From: Pempheris klunzingeri
Lineage: Eukaryota; Chordata; Actinopteri; Acropomatiformes; Pempheridae
DNA length: 64,000 bases
Direction of reading: 5' to 3'
Assembly: GCF_042242105.1 (NCBI RefSeq)
Contig: NC_092023.1
Span: forward strand, 9,682,433 to 9,746,432
Under the pieces are notes generated by a model. It saw only the letters and a list, made by a program, of their open reading frames with translations. It did no database searches and was not told the origin of the DNA. Position numbers and translations under genes: made by a program. Position 1 is the stretch's first letter, and each line of letters starts with the position of its first letter. Shown in pieces: positions 1 through 52,500 of this stretch.

Positions 1-465
1 ATGCAGATGCAGGTCATGGTAGAGGATTCAGTAGCTTATTAAGCATCAACTATATTCTTTTTTCAAGAGGAGCATCATTTCTTCACAAAATTGATGCTCA
101 TATGCTGCTCAACTGATGATTCGATTGAAAAGACATGATGTTGATTCATGATTCATCAAACTGGAAGGGGGAAAAACACAAAATGACTAAATTGACCCTA
201 AGTGAAGTGAAGTGATATTGATGCCAGAGATGGTGCTGTCAGATACACTGAATGCTTTTTGAGACAAACATTTTAGATACAAAGAGACAAGGCCACAAAA
301 ATCTAGTGGCTGACAGCCTTATGGAATATATCTAAGAAAATATCTTAAAAATACACTAGTGTCTAATATAAATATTATCCAGACTGATTTCCCAGCTGAA
401 TAATGTGCAATGTTTGATTTCTAGACTTCAAAATGTGTGAACAGGCAAGTTTCTTTGTGTATTAC

Positions 466-35237
<34,772 letters not shown>

Positions 35238-36382
35238 GAGCCTTGAAAAGTGATGTGCTGTGGTCATAGTTCATCCTATACAATCTAGAGTGTTCCAGAA
35301 CATACAGACAGAAATGTTGGCCTAAAACTCCAGGAGGGTTTAGAACCAAGCTGCCTTTTTTTCCTCCATTTTTTTTTTTTTTTTTAAAGTTCTATAACAT
35401 AGAACCCAGCTTTGTCTTAGCTCTAGAACATAGTGATGTCAATGTTCTAGAGAGTTACCAAGTCTGAGACTTCCAGTAGACATCTGTGTCACAGGGGTTC
35501 TAGAATGTAGACGGTCTGTCACGCTACCATGTCTCATTCTAGAACACACACACTCTTAGTTCTGAAGCAGAACATTCCAGAGCTGGATCAGCAGCTCTGC
35601 CTCTGATCCCTCGGTGCTCGACTGCCACCTCTGTTCGCTCACCTCTCTCTCTCCCCCTGTGTCACCCTCTTCTTTTTCTGTCGGTGCAGCTAAACGTTGA
35701 CCGCTGCTGCAGCTTTCGCAACACAATACCCTCACCTTTTTATTTATATATATATTTTTATAGGTAATTTAATATGAAGAGACTTGACCTTAGCAACCAG
35801 CAGGACATACATTCCATGTCAGTTTCAAAGTTGTGCGATCACGCTTTTAGATTTTTTTTTTTTTGACTTGAGAATCATGCATGCATGTACCCTTAAAATG
35901 TTGAACAAAAAGAAAAATCATTATACCTTGTTTGTAAATATTTCTTTTTATCCATTATCGGCCGAATGCTGGCTGTTGTTTTGTATTGCATATATGGTGT
36001 TTTATGACTGTTTAAAAAGTCAGCGATGCTGCAGTATAGGTGGTTTTCTAGGGACAGGTTAAACACGGCATCATAACAGATGCCGTGATAAGTATGTTCC
36101 CTCCCAGAATGCCCTGAAGATTTTAGAGATGTAGGTAGAATAACACTGGAAGTCCTACAAAGAAAATATGGAATCTTTCCATTTAAAAGTTGGATTAAAT
36201 ATGAAATGACTTTTGTGGCCATGTGTTGCTTATGTGGATTTTTCTAAGAGTATTTATAGAAATTTCTTTCCGATTAATGTTTCCTATACTCAGCTCACTG
36301 CAGCTCAGTGAGGAACACCTTAGCCACGGCTGCTCATTTCAGGAAAACTTGCCCCAAATGAATGAATTTATAATGTAATCCC

Positions 36383-36492
36383 GACCAGTCCGGGTGTACC
36401 CCGCCTCTCGCCCAAAGTCACCTTGGGATTGGCTCCAGCCCCCCCGCGACCCTGAAGGATGAGCGGTATAGACAATGGATGGATGGATGGAT
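36383..36492 (+). repeat. Retroposon 3'-tail fragment with (GGAT)n end
   Basis: It contains CCCCGCCTCTCGCCCAAAGT, GGGATTGGCTCCAGCC, GCGACCCTGAAGGATGAGCG and a terminal ATGGATGGATGG run. The same family tail occurs at 62500-62610. It is a very common fish non-LTR retroposon (L2/SINE-type) end, here a short 5'-truncated copy in the putative map3k21 3' UTR. Confidence 0.7.
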
Positions 36493-37880
36493 AATGTAAT
36501 CCCCTTGATGACAGCTGATTGGATGAAACTGCAATGATGCAGCGTAGTGTCAGATTTAAATTGAAGGATTACTACACAGCCCGGGAGTGGCCACATGTAA
36601 GAGTTCTTATTTTAAGACAGTCGATGCACAAAGTGGAAACACTTTGTACTGTAAACTAGACAGACCCAGTGCCTCCAAGTACTGAAGTTTCTCATTATGT
36701 CAAATCCATCAATGTCATGATTGGTTTAATAGCCTAATTGCACTGTAAAGTTTAATTGAGTCAGATTTTTGCTTTATTTCTATTTGAACACAATCTGGCT
36801 GAAAAAGAGTTAAGACACCGTTAACCTTTCTTTATTATACTGTAAACTCACAGCCAGTGTAACAGCTCCCTATCCTGATGTGTTTAAAAGGTTTTTCTGC
36901 GGACTGCTGTGAACTTGACAGTATGCAGATCTGACTATGCAGGATCTACTCTGTGCCTGCTGCCATGGTCACTCCCGGGCCCTCACTGAAAAGTAACTTG
37001 GCATCTATTCACATTTGTTTACTGACCCCCCCCCCCCATCTTTTTATCGCCGTCTTACTTCAGTCCGTTTTTAAGAAGTTTGTGTGTCCCATGTTCGAAG
37101 GACAAAACAGGGCTCATTTACAGCAAGATATGAATTCCCAAATGGTGTAAATATAATTGTGATTCCTGATGTGTGTACCACTGTGGCATCTTATGATGAT
37201 TTAGAATGTGAAGTATCCCATGTTCTGTATTTTATGACCACTGTCTGTCAAACCAACACTGTAAAGGCCTTACTAATCATCAGACTGTTAAAGGTGCAGT
37301 TTACAAGCCAAGATCTTTTTTTTACCCTTTTTTTTTATGGATTAAGGGTAATCTGTAAATACCATAATGCATTGGTACTGTACATTCCCCTCAACGTATA
37401 ATATTTTAGCCTGAAGCCACACTGCAGGTTTGTCGTTACATTTACAAAACTTTATTTGCTAGTGGATTACAGAAAGGTTGACATAAAAATTTCACTACAC
37501 TCAGCAAACTGCAGCGAGTTATGAGTTATCGATATGGGGCATTCAGGCTTCTGGCTAAGGGACCAAATTCAACGGGAGCAACAGTAAGGCCTCTCTGTCT
37601 TCAGGACCAAAACCACTAAATGAACTAGCTGCTAGCGAGGAGTTCTTACAAAGAGAAACTACTGGTACGAAAAACTTCACAACAACCTCAGAGGCGCAGC
37701 ACTGTCGCTGAAAGACCCCGGCACATTTTGATCAAATTAAAACAATGTTTCCTTTAAATCTCTGAACGTGTTGGGCTTAGCTTTGAGTACACCAGTTTCA
37801 ATGAACAGTTTTTGATATCATTACAGTATTGGTTATTTCATGCCTGATTGATCAAGGGTATCAAGTTTATCAACATTTTG

Positions 37881-37886
37881 AATAAA
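37881..37886 (+). terminator. Candidate poly(A) signal for map3k21
   Basis: A canonical AATAAA is followed within about 40 nt by T- and GT-rich sequence (TTGCCTTCTTGTTTTTCTG). It is the best plus-strand signal between the kinase stop and il22ra2, but use is inferred. Confidence 0.4.
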
Positions 37887-39873
37887 GTCGAAATCAAGAC
37901 TAATGTTGCCTTCTTGTTTTTCTGTTGATGCTGAATGACCACAATTATCTTCTAAGTTTTCGCTATTCAGATCATTTCCATAATATTCCATTACAAGTTA
38001 CAGCTTTCGAATTTCTGCTTGAAAGTTAAGTATTATGAGCAAAAAGTATTGGCCTATGCAACTCATTATTACAGTATAAGTACAGATGTATTAATATGCA
38101 TGTGGCAGTGTACTGATGTAGCTGATAAAAACCTCACAGTGCATAAAATGAACTATTTTTCATGTTTCAAAAGAAGCAGTGTTTTGTACATCAGGTGGTC
38201 AGCTGTGCTTACAGGGAAACTTTTTTGATTTTCAGTCAGTGTTGATGGTAAATGTAGTCCATTGCACACAGTCAAACCTATTCAGCAGAACCAACAGAAT
38301 TGATTGGACATCCTCATAAAATGTGGTTTGACTTTAAAAGGAGTCTGACATTCAGTATCTTAAATGTTTTTTATTCTATGTTGACAAATCCAGTCAAAAG
38401 TACCACACAGTTGGTCATATGTTCCTTCAATACCATGAAAACTGGCGCTGCAGTTTGTTTTGAGTCAATCGCATTTTATTTGCAACATGAGGCATGCAAC
38501 AAATACATTGAGCACGATACATTCATGGTTGTGCATCTTAACAGTGTCAATTCGCTGCTTCACAGTAAAGCTGTATGATATTTTGGCACAGTTTTCTCGA
38601 GCTTTCTTAAAAGCTCTAAAGACGAGGATGGCATTCACTGATCCTCAGAGGTTGATTAGACACAAACCAGCCTAAGTAAAATACTTAATGTGTGTATGAC
38701 AAGTCTAAATCTGCATGTACAAAACAGTTACGCTCTGATCATGTACCCAGACACATTGTGTAGGATCTATAAGATTGAATAATGAGTGCAGGCTGATTAA
38801 AACCCAAAAAAGCGTGATCAAGGCGTGAGTCAGCTCTATACTGATGTGACTGCACGGTGTCCCCATCACCTCTGAATTCACTCAGGCCTGCACAAATTAA
38901 ACTCAATGAAAAAAGCTGAACTAGATAATGATTAGTGTTTGAGTCAGCAGGAAGAGTAGATTCATGTTAAGGGCTCCACTTCTCTGTGCTCGTAGTGTGT
39001 CTGCATTAAGAGTGTACAAATGCTGTGCGTCAAACAAACCAAAATGTTAAAAAAAAAGGTGACAAAATAATCTTAACTAAAAGTCCAATTGCTAATTATT
39101 TCCTTTGGAGTCTTTGGAGTTTGCTCATTGACTCAGTGAGAAAGAAAAGCTGGTAAGTGGGCCTTGAGCTGAGATTATGTTGGAATTTCCAGGGAACTTT
39201 GACAAACATAATGTTGAAAAGAGTCCTGGAGGCTGGAATCATTCAAGTCAAATGTTGTGCCCTCTGCGCTTTGTACTGTACAGTTCAAACATGTCGAGGT
39301 AGCGATAATAATAATAATAATTAAAGCTGAACTGATGGATGATGAGTCCAGCCATTCAGTGTTGGTAGAGTTCGTCTACAGCAGAGATAAGGAAAAAAAG
39401 ACAGTGAAGAAGAGGGAGAGAAAAGATTAATGGAGTGCGCAGAGGAACAACTGTCCAGAATTTCATTATCACAGCTCTGCACATCCGTCGCAGATCTAAA
39501 AATAGTGAAAAGGGTGGGGTGAGCAGAGGTAATTATAGTCATTGAGGAGAAACTCTCCTGCTAAGATTTCTCCTCCAGGAGTTTCATTTTCCCTCCCTCT
39601 TTCTGTCTCACGGCCTCAGGCGATTGTCCTGCGACAGCCGATACTTGACTTCTCATTCGGTAACCTTTTGTTACAGCTGAGAGGTTACCTTTCACTCGCG
39701 AACGATACAGTCCGACTGCTGTGTGTGCAGAACAGACACAGGCACAGTCAGACAAAGCGCACACGGATAAAGTCGCTCCAACAGCGCAGTCAGTGATCTG
39801 CCCTGTGGTGGTTTTACAGGAGACCTCAATAAGAGCAGATATGAGTGTGAAGAGTGTGTTCATACCTGTGTGA

Positions 39874-44238
<4,365 letters not shown>

Positions 44239-47200
44239 GGCGGTGATGCTGCTGGTGGACGACAAACGGACCAACAAACACAACGGCCCCCACTGGACTG
44301 ATGCTGCAGGCAACACCCCCGCCTTTAACATACCATCACTTCCCCTTTTCAATTCCATGATGCATGGACCATTTATGGCATTTTGGACACACTGGGGACT
44401 CTGTTACATGTCATGATGCAGAGGTTTTTTTTTTTTTTTTTTTTACAGAAGTACATGTTTGTGCAATTTCCATGTGACACGTTTCAGTTACAAAACACTG
44501 ATGGACGACCTCACCAGTGTCCAAGACTGCTCTGTGCTACACCTCAGACCCTGATCGCAATGGTGTGTTTCATCTGGTAAAGATGGTTTAACAGTCTTGG
44601 AGCTGAATCAGTCCTTGCCCAGGCTTGTGCTTGATTCATCAGGTGATGTCACACAATGGCACTTATTGAAAAAAAAACAGATAAAAATTTAAATTAGCAG
44701 ATAAAACGTTGGTATTCATCAATATCGTGGTTCTTAAGCTTTTGATGTGATGCACGACTCCAGGACCCTGAATCAAAGCAGCTAAATGGAATTTGGCCAT
44801 CATCAATTGTATTATTTACACGTTTGTCCTGCTATGAAAAAGCCCTTTGTTTTTCTCTTAAAGGGCCTATTTGCTCTCTGAAGGTTAGAAGAATTACCAC
44901 ACTGACTGCTGTTCAAACATTTCACTGAAAGCATCAACAGTTTAGGGGAAATGTGCAACATCATGAATCAGCAACAACCAGCCGTTAATGTTGTGTGTGA
45001 GGGAGAAAGAGGGGAGGGGTGACATCTTATCTACTTCTTTTCTCGCACTTCGTGTTTCCACTCCGTGTTAATCATTAATTATGCTCTTAATGAGTTCATT
45101 TTGAAACTTTGAAATTAGCAGCTGTTGAGATGATTTTGTTATTTTTATGAAGTGCAGAACATTAACCTGAAGCCTGACTGTGCAAATGTAGATTCATATT
45201 CTGTGGAATATGTGAGCTGGTGTTGATTAATTGATCCGTGATATCAGACAAACCACCACTGCTGCAGATTACCAGAAACTCTGAGCTCTTCCACCAGGTA
45301 CCCAGAATCATTTGAGGATACACACCTAATAGTGAAGTCGGTTACTGACTGTTACTGGAAACGAAAAAGATCTCCCTACTCCCACACACAGGGCAAAGAG
45401 GAAGGAAACCTAACTAACACACATCAATGCAAACACACAGACAAAAGAGGTCTCCCCTCGTCACTTAAATTACTGGTTTCAGAGGAAGGAACAACGTGGA
45501 TTGCTCAAATGTCATGAAACATGGTGATGTGTGCTTCTTCCTTTATATACTAACGCTTCATGACAGAACGTGGACATGAGATCTGAACAGCTGGTCACAC
45601 CCACAGCAGTCCCACAGGAGGCTATCATTTGGCTGCTTAATTACTCTAAGACCAACTTTCCTTCCTTAATGGGCAGCACTTCACATACAGTAATTTGGTG
45701 AACACAACACAATATGTGTTGAGATTGAGATTTGGGACACACATCTGTCACGAGTCACGGCATCTCATCTTGTTTTTTAACCACATCCTTCCTTTAAAGA
45801 GGATACAAACAGGAAAAGGCAGAAAAACCACATATATTATCTTTATTGAAATGGTACAAAAACGATGAAAATGACGCCTGAAAGAAGGTACAGGGTTAAC
45901 CAGACAGGTGCTTAGAGAGAAGAATGAACAGTTAAATAGCAGGATTCAAAGAGAATCAAACGCTTGAGTTTAACTGGTGGCACTGATTTGAATTTTGCAA
46001 CTGGAAATGTATGGACTGAAACATTTTGCACAAATAAAAGCACCATTTTCACGTGTTCCGTACTCAGTGCATTTAAAAAAAAAAAAAAAAAAGTGTACTT
46101 TGATACCATCAGTCAGACTGAGCGTTCATACATTCAGCAGGAAAATATAAACATAACAAAAATATAACATCAATTTAACATCTTTATATTTTTCTGTATC
46201 ATTTAACACATATAGAAGCAAAAAAAATTAACTGCAGATCTCAAACTGCACTACATGCATTTAAAAATCAGGTGAATAAAAAATACATTTTCCCAATTCT
46301 AATCCTTTGTCCCTCTGTTATAAATGTTCAATCATCTCTCTGCCAAATAAATGTCATAATAATAATAACACAAAGAATTTATGAGCATGCATACATTTAC
46401 TTAGACAAATGTAATAGTAGTATTAATATTACTACTAGCATAAAACTGCGCTCGACTGTTCGCTTGTGGGGCGACGCATTTCCAGTTAATATCTTATTCA
46501 TGCCTTCCTCGTTCTCCTCCTCCTCCACCAGCAGGTAAGGGAGGTGAAGAAGGAGGTGCTTTTGTTTTGCTCTGTATTCGCTCATTTTTTCTGAGCAAAT
46601 CTGAGGGACATGATCACATTCATCTACCTATTCATTCATTCATCTAATTCAACTCTACCAGAACATATGCTCAGAGGTGAACAAATGACACATTGCAAGA
46701 GTTCAAAACGCTCAAACTTCTGCTTCAGTGTGACTTTAAGGTGCTATCAAAAACCAACGGTTCTCATTCAGATAGAACAAAACAGATATTCACAATAGAA
46801 TAAACTTACTGTTCCACAGGAAACAGTATTTTGACCACTCAGCACAGTAACTGAGGAATATGCTAGAATATACCTGCATGCATGAATCAGAGGAATATAT
46901 GTTACTGGATTATAGACAGATTTTTACGGACCAGTTTGGAAATATTATTATGTTATTAGGTGATTTAGCACAGTTAAGGCCCTTTTGATTTGCGTGAAGT
47001 ATTGACAGTAGCATTTGTACATGCTGGCGCTAACAGGTAACAAATGAAGGATCAGTTGTTTATCTAGTGCTAAGTGCTACAAATGGATATAAAATATGAC
47101 GTTGTGAGTGGCACAAGTTTTGGTCCTACTCTGCATTTTTTCCCCTGATGTGCTGCTAGGACACAGCTTGGCCACCTATTTCTAGGTAATCCTAGAAATC

Positions 47201-47339
47201 TATAAAGATTACAGATTTTCTGTACAGTGGTCACCTGAACAGCCCACGCTGGAGCTTCACATGAACACTTCCTGTCTCTTACATGTCTCATGCAGACGCA
47301 CTGAATGTGCCTCTGCTTGTCTGTTGGGAGGTTGTAATG
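44239..47339. other. Upstream/intergenic region of il22ra2
   Basis: About 3.1 kb between the il22ra2 start and the Tc1 element. It holds homopolymer runs (T at about 44426-44444, A at 46076-46092) but no coding content that I can support. The il22ra2 promoter must lie at its left end, yet no clear TATA box was identified. Confidence 0.5.
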
Positions 47340-47341
47340 TA

Positions 47342-48940
47342 CAGGTGCTGGTCATATAATTAGAATATCATGAAAAAGTTGATTTATTTCAGTAATTCCA
47401 TTCAAAAAGTATTTGTATATTATATTCATTCATTACACACAGACTGATATATTTCAAGTGTTTATTTCTTTTAATTTTGATGATTATAACTGACAACTAA
47501 TGAAAAACCCAAATTCAGTATCTCAGAAAATTAGAATATTGTGGAAAGGTTCAATATTGAAGACACCTGGTGCCACACTCTAATCAGCTAATTAACTCAA
47601 AACACCTGCAAAGGCCTTTAAATGGTCTCTCAGTCTAATTCTGTAGGCTACACAATCATGGGGAAGACTGCTGACCTGACAGTTGTCCAAAAGATGACCA
47701 TTGACACCTTGCACAAGGAGGGCAAGACACAAAAGGTCATTGCTAAAGAGGCTGGCTGTTCACAGAGCTCTGTGTCCAAGCACATTAATAGAGAGGCGAA
47801 GGGAAGGAAAAGATGTGGTAGAAAAAAGCGTACAAGCAATAGCGATAACCGCAACCTGGAGAGGATTGTGAAACAAAATCCATTCAAAAATGTGGGGGAG
47901 ATTCACAAAGAGTGGACTGCAGCTGGAGTTAGTGCTTCAAGAACCACCACGCACAGACATATGCAAGACATGGGTTTCAGCTGTCGCATTCCTTGTGTCA
48001 AGCCACTCTTGAACAAGAGACAGCGTCACAAGCGTCTCGCCTGGGCTAAAGACAAAAAGGACTGGACTGCTGCTGAGTGGTCCAAAGTTATGTTCTCTGA
48101 TGAAAGTACATTTTGCATGTCCTTTGGAAATCAAGGTCCCAGAGTCTGGAGGAAGAGAGGAGAGGCACAGAATCCACGTTGCTTGAAGTCGAGTGTAAAG
48201 TTTCCACAGTCAGTGATGGTTTGGGGTGCCATGTCATCTGCTGGTGTTGGTCCACTGTGTTTTCTTAGGTCCAAGGTCAACGCAGCCGTCTACCAGGAAG
48301 TTTTTGAGCACTTCATGCTTCCTGCTGCTGACCAACTTTATGGAAATGCAGATTTCATTTTCCAACAGGACTTGGCACCTGCACACAGTGCCAAAGCTAC
48401 CAGTACCTGGTTTAAGGACCAGTTCTTAATTGACCAGCAAACTCGCCTGACCTTAATCCCATAGAAAATCTATGGGGTATTGTGAAGAGGAAAATGCGAT
48501 ACGCCAAACCCAACAATGCAGAAGAGCTGAAGGCCACTATCAGAGCAACCTGGGCTCTCACAACACCTGAGCAGTGCCAAAGACTGATCGACTCCATGCC
48601 ACGCCGCATTGCTGCAGTAATTCAGGCCAAAGGAGCCCCAACTAAGTATTGAGTGCTGTACATGCTCATACTTTTCATGTTCATACCTTTCAGTTGGCCA
48701 ACATTTCTAGAAATCTTTTTTTTGTATCAGTCTTAAGTAATATTCTAATTTTCTGAGATACTGAATTTGGGTTTTTCATTAGTTGTCAGTTATAATCATC
48801 AAAAGTAAAAGAAATAAACACTTCAAATATATCAGTCTGTGTGTAATGAATGAATATAATATACAAATTTCACTTTTTGAATGGAATTACTGAAATAAAT
48901 CAACTTTTTCATGATATTCTAATTATATGACCAGCACCTG
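47342..48940 (+). mobile_element. Tc1/mariner DNA transposon, full length, with long inverted repeats
   Basis: The 1599-nt element begins CAGGTGCTGGTCATATAATT and ends with the exact complement. It is flanked by TA dinucleotides (47340-47341 and 48941-48942), the standard Tc1 target duplication. The left arm is 47342-47540 and the right arm about 48739-48940. By eye the arms differ at only two bases plus a 3-nt gap (left arm shorter). Such close arms indicate a recent insertion. It lies between il22ra2 and ifngr1 and carries a broken transposase. Confidence 0.95.
47658..48652 (+). pseudogene. Tc1-family transposase, frameshifted and interrupted
   Basis: The intact part starts MGKTADLTVVQKMTIDTLHK and has the paired helix-turn-helix DNA-binding domain (SQSSVSKHINREAKG), a basic GRKKRT linker and the catalytic domain. 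The first catalytic Asp is in MFSDEST and the second in FQQDLAPAHSAK. After WFKDQ the frame is lost and the open frame ends near 48464. The continuation (PANSPDLNPIENLWG, with the catalytic Glu, through to TGA at 48650-48652) lies in another frame, behind a TGA at 48431-48433. The pattern fits a small deletion near 48419 plus one nonsense change, so this copy cannot make a full DD34E enzyme. Confidence 0.93.
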
Positions 48941-48942
48941 TA

Positions 48943-49568
48943 CTGTAGCTGCTTTCTCATCCATTAGCACTGTTGCATCTGTGTGAGAAGTTTGCAATGG
49001 TCGCAACACACAACTCTCAGAAATTAAGTGATTAACAGGTGTTACTACACTGCGGACATTCTGGTGACTGATTTGGTTTGGGGGTGTTCTATCTCACAAC
49101 TGTTAGGCCATTCGTCTGGGATAACGCTGGCTGTGATTGCTTTGCAGGAAAATATTTCACAAAAGCTGCTTTAGCAATAGAAACACAAAGAAAATGTAAC
49201 TGATGTCAAGGAGCAAGCAGCAAGAGGACCCTTGTTCTCTTTGTACTTGACAGTGAGATGGTCGGACAAGAAAATTGACACAGACTGAAGCACCTGATAT
49301 TTGTAACCACGACTCTCCTGCGAGTAAAATATTTATATTTTACTTTGTGTTTGAAGTTTATTCTTATTCTTGTTCTTTTGGAGCTGTGTGTAACAAAAAG
49401 CAATTTCCCACTGGGGATTATTGAAGTAATTCTGATTCTGATTCTGATTCTGAGTTGCTGTTGTGAGAGTTTTCAGTTATAATAGTAGGTGCCTACAGGA
49501 CTGTGCCGTTGTGCTCGTTTGACCTAATGTCAAACATTCAATGTTTGCAATGTAACTAAGTTCCACCT
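48943..49568. other. Intergenic region / ifngr1 3' UTR with retroposon tail
   Basis: The minus-strand AATAAA (complement of 49357-49362), about 200 nt past the ifngr1 stop, is a reasonable poly(A) signal. At 49386-49457 a plus-strand GCAATTTCCCACTGGGGATT stretch with repeated GATTCT is a truncated fish LINE tail. Confidence 0.5.
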
Positions 49569-52500
49569 TCAGCCACGATAGCCCTTGACGAGTTCATCTG
49601 GTCCTACCTCAACTAGCACCTCACGTCTCTCATAACCGGAGGCTGGCTCGCTGGACTGCGGTTCCTCCTCTTCATCAAAGTGTCTGCCATGTGTGTACAA
49701 AGATCCTTCGGCATCCCCTGCCGTCACGACATCACTCCCATCTTCATCCTCGATCCCGATGGACAGACGGAGGTCTTGCTCTGGAGAGGGAGTAACAGTG
49801 GGGGTGCTTTCTGTCTGTTCTATCAGTAGTTGTGTGGGTGTGGTGGGCTCCACTTCTGGCACAAAGATCTGCTCTTGAACCACTTGCATGGTCAGCCGCT
49901 TCACTCGTTCCCCAAATGTCTTTAGCACACAAAGAAGAAATGTTAAATCATTGTTCAAATTTCAAAACCTGTTGCTTCAATGGGAATTAACTCTACTAGC
50001 ACATTCAAACTGAATCATTTCTATTTTAATGATGCTCATCAAATAAAACCGGAGTCGGTGGGAGGAACATACCACAGAGTCTGGTAAAGAACTTAAGGAT
50101 TTGGTCTTTCTTCGGAACACCATAAAGACGACCAGAGCCACTATCATTGCTGTCGAGGCCAAAAACAAGACGATGTAGACGTAGGTGTAATCTAGACAAA
50201 AGAGACGTCAAAGACAATCCATTTAGAGACAGACTACACAGACAGTCTAACCAAACAAGGCAGTGATAGCTCTCACTCATTCAGAGCCGAGCTAAGTTAC
50301 TGCCAGTGCTAACCACTCAACTCAACTCAACAGGTGGCTACACAATTACCCCATTAAATATGTGGCCTTTCCTGTGTGATACAGTGCCTCAGTTCTTAGC
50401 ATGACGCATTTAGCAGCCCATAGCAAGTGCATTTTGCAAAATATGGGACCTTTAATGGTCTGGTAGAAGGAATATAATGCATTTTTTGAACATTAAACCA
50501 TGTAAACCTGTTCGAGTAAGAACTCCAAATACAAGTACAAACTTTAAAATGAGCAGAAAGTGGGACCTTTTTTCATTCGTTATGTTCATTGTGGATGTGA
50601 CAGACTATTATGTGCGTTTATTTGCATGTATGTAGGGAGGCTTTTTTCTTTATCTACCAAAGAGAGGGTCCGACAGATAATCTTGGCAACTATTCTGATT
50701 TCCCTGGGTACATATTTAAATTTTAACATATTTAAAGTAACGACATCCTTGTGTCTGCGAACCCACTTCCAAATAAGTTAATGCTTATTTCCAGCCGGAA
50801 CCCTGAATTAGATGTGGACAATATGGCCAAAATCTATCACGGTTTAAGTAATTTATATCATGGTAACGGTATATGTCACAATGCAGTAATTGTTTTATAC
50901 ATTTATTTTATGCATTTAAATGGTTTATTAACTTAACTGGAGTAAGTTCAAATCAAATGGATTTGATTATTTTTCCTCTAGTAATTCACCTTAAATACCA
51001 GCCATTGGTGCTGTTGCATGCCTTGGGTGTCGCTTGTTTCAGCAATTTAAAACATCACATTATGCATCAGGTTAAAGAAAACATATTGACTCAACCTGGT
51101 TTTTCTAATGGCAGTGCGCAGTATTCCTGTGTGGCTTTAACTATCATCTTCTGCAGCTCTCCCGTGACCATCAGGCAGTGTTTCTCCTGTGCAGCGTCCA
51201 CTGCAAGCTTCTTCTCACACACACTCTCCACACAGCTGAAGCTGTGGGGGTACTCCTTCTGCACAGACAATATACAGTGAGGCACCTTTGCAACTAAACT
51301 TCACAGTAATACAGTACAGACAAGGAATGTGAGCACACGTTCGAAAGATGAGAGAACAGGTGTACTACTACTATCTAATAATAATGATGGTAATAGTCAA
51401 ACAGAAACACTAATATTAATGTATTATTAAGTATTAATTACATGAGCAAACTGGCACAATTCTGCAGCCTATTCCCTCTACGGTTATTGGTTCATCCGTG
51501 TCATAACAAACTACAGATGGTGGGAAACTGCGTGCAGTCTGACCTGGTTGGTGATCACAACGCTGTACTTGAATACAGGCAACTCTTTGCTCATCCAAAA
51601 GTCATTCCTTTTCTTCTTTTTCAGTTTTGGTTTCAGGATGTTCCAGGGATGAGTGAAGCGGAACAGGATGGAGTGGTCATCTTGGGCAGTGACGTTAACT
51701 GGCGGGAGGTCCACAAAACCTGGACAGCAACATAAACGCAGCTTAGTTGTTAGTTGAATCTCCATTTCATGACATCATAGGGTGTTAGGAATAACAAAAA
51801 CAGTCAAACTTTACTCTGGCATTTTATAGTCTGAGTAACTTGGAATAGAAGCCACAGAAAAAAGTATTCGTTCTGTGCCATTTATATTTTACAAAGTTAT
51901 GTTTAAAGTTACTATTTCTCTCTAAACAAACAAATTGAATGCATTTCCAGGAGTCCACATCTGCGTTTCACAGGTCAGTGAACACTGACGTCACTACTTA
52001 CATTTCTGCTCTGCAAGAGAGTCCTGGTAGTAGCTGAAACTGAGTCCATTCTGAGGGGCGGGCTCAGACTCATTCTGCCCAATCACAGCAGTCACTGTCA
52101 GGTAGTAGTCATTGCTTGGATCAGAGAGAGACGACAGATCCACCTGAAGGGGGGGTGTTGAGTTGACCCAAAGCACACTAGGTGAACTGGGGAAACAAAT
52201 AAGACACAAGAAACTTGAATTATGGGAAATGTAGGACAAGCTTTGTTGGAGTTTGACCCACAATAGAAAACGGTATATACTATAATCATGCGTTTCCAGT
52301 CGTTTTAAACACATCTAGAAATATCTTAACCCTTTAACGTCCTCACCAAGAAAAAAGCAATGAAAAAATGTATTCTTTATATATTTTATTTCCTTGGGGC
52401 ACTAATTACAAAAATCAATGTTTTTTTATGAACAGACCCCACATTTTTTTAAATATTGGCCTCTACCAAACGGTTGAGATGTCATAAGTAAAACATGTTT

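Larger units (their letters stand above)
35238..37900 (+). other. map3k21: Probable map3k21 3' UTR
   Basis: After the stop codon there is a block rich in TTCnnGAA words (35291-35580), poly-T tracts and a short retroposon tail (36383-36492). An AATAAA lies at 37881-37886 followed by a GT/T-rich stretch, a plausible poly(A) site that would give a 3' UTR of about 2.6 kb. Earlier weak poly(A) sites cannot be excluded. Confidence 0.5.

Noticed and set aside
47937..48609. Alternative frames inside the Tc1 element
   Set aside because: All are shadows of the disrupted transposase, whose conserved motifs lie in two other frames.
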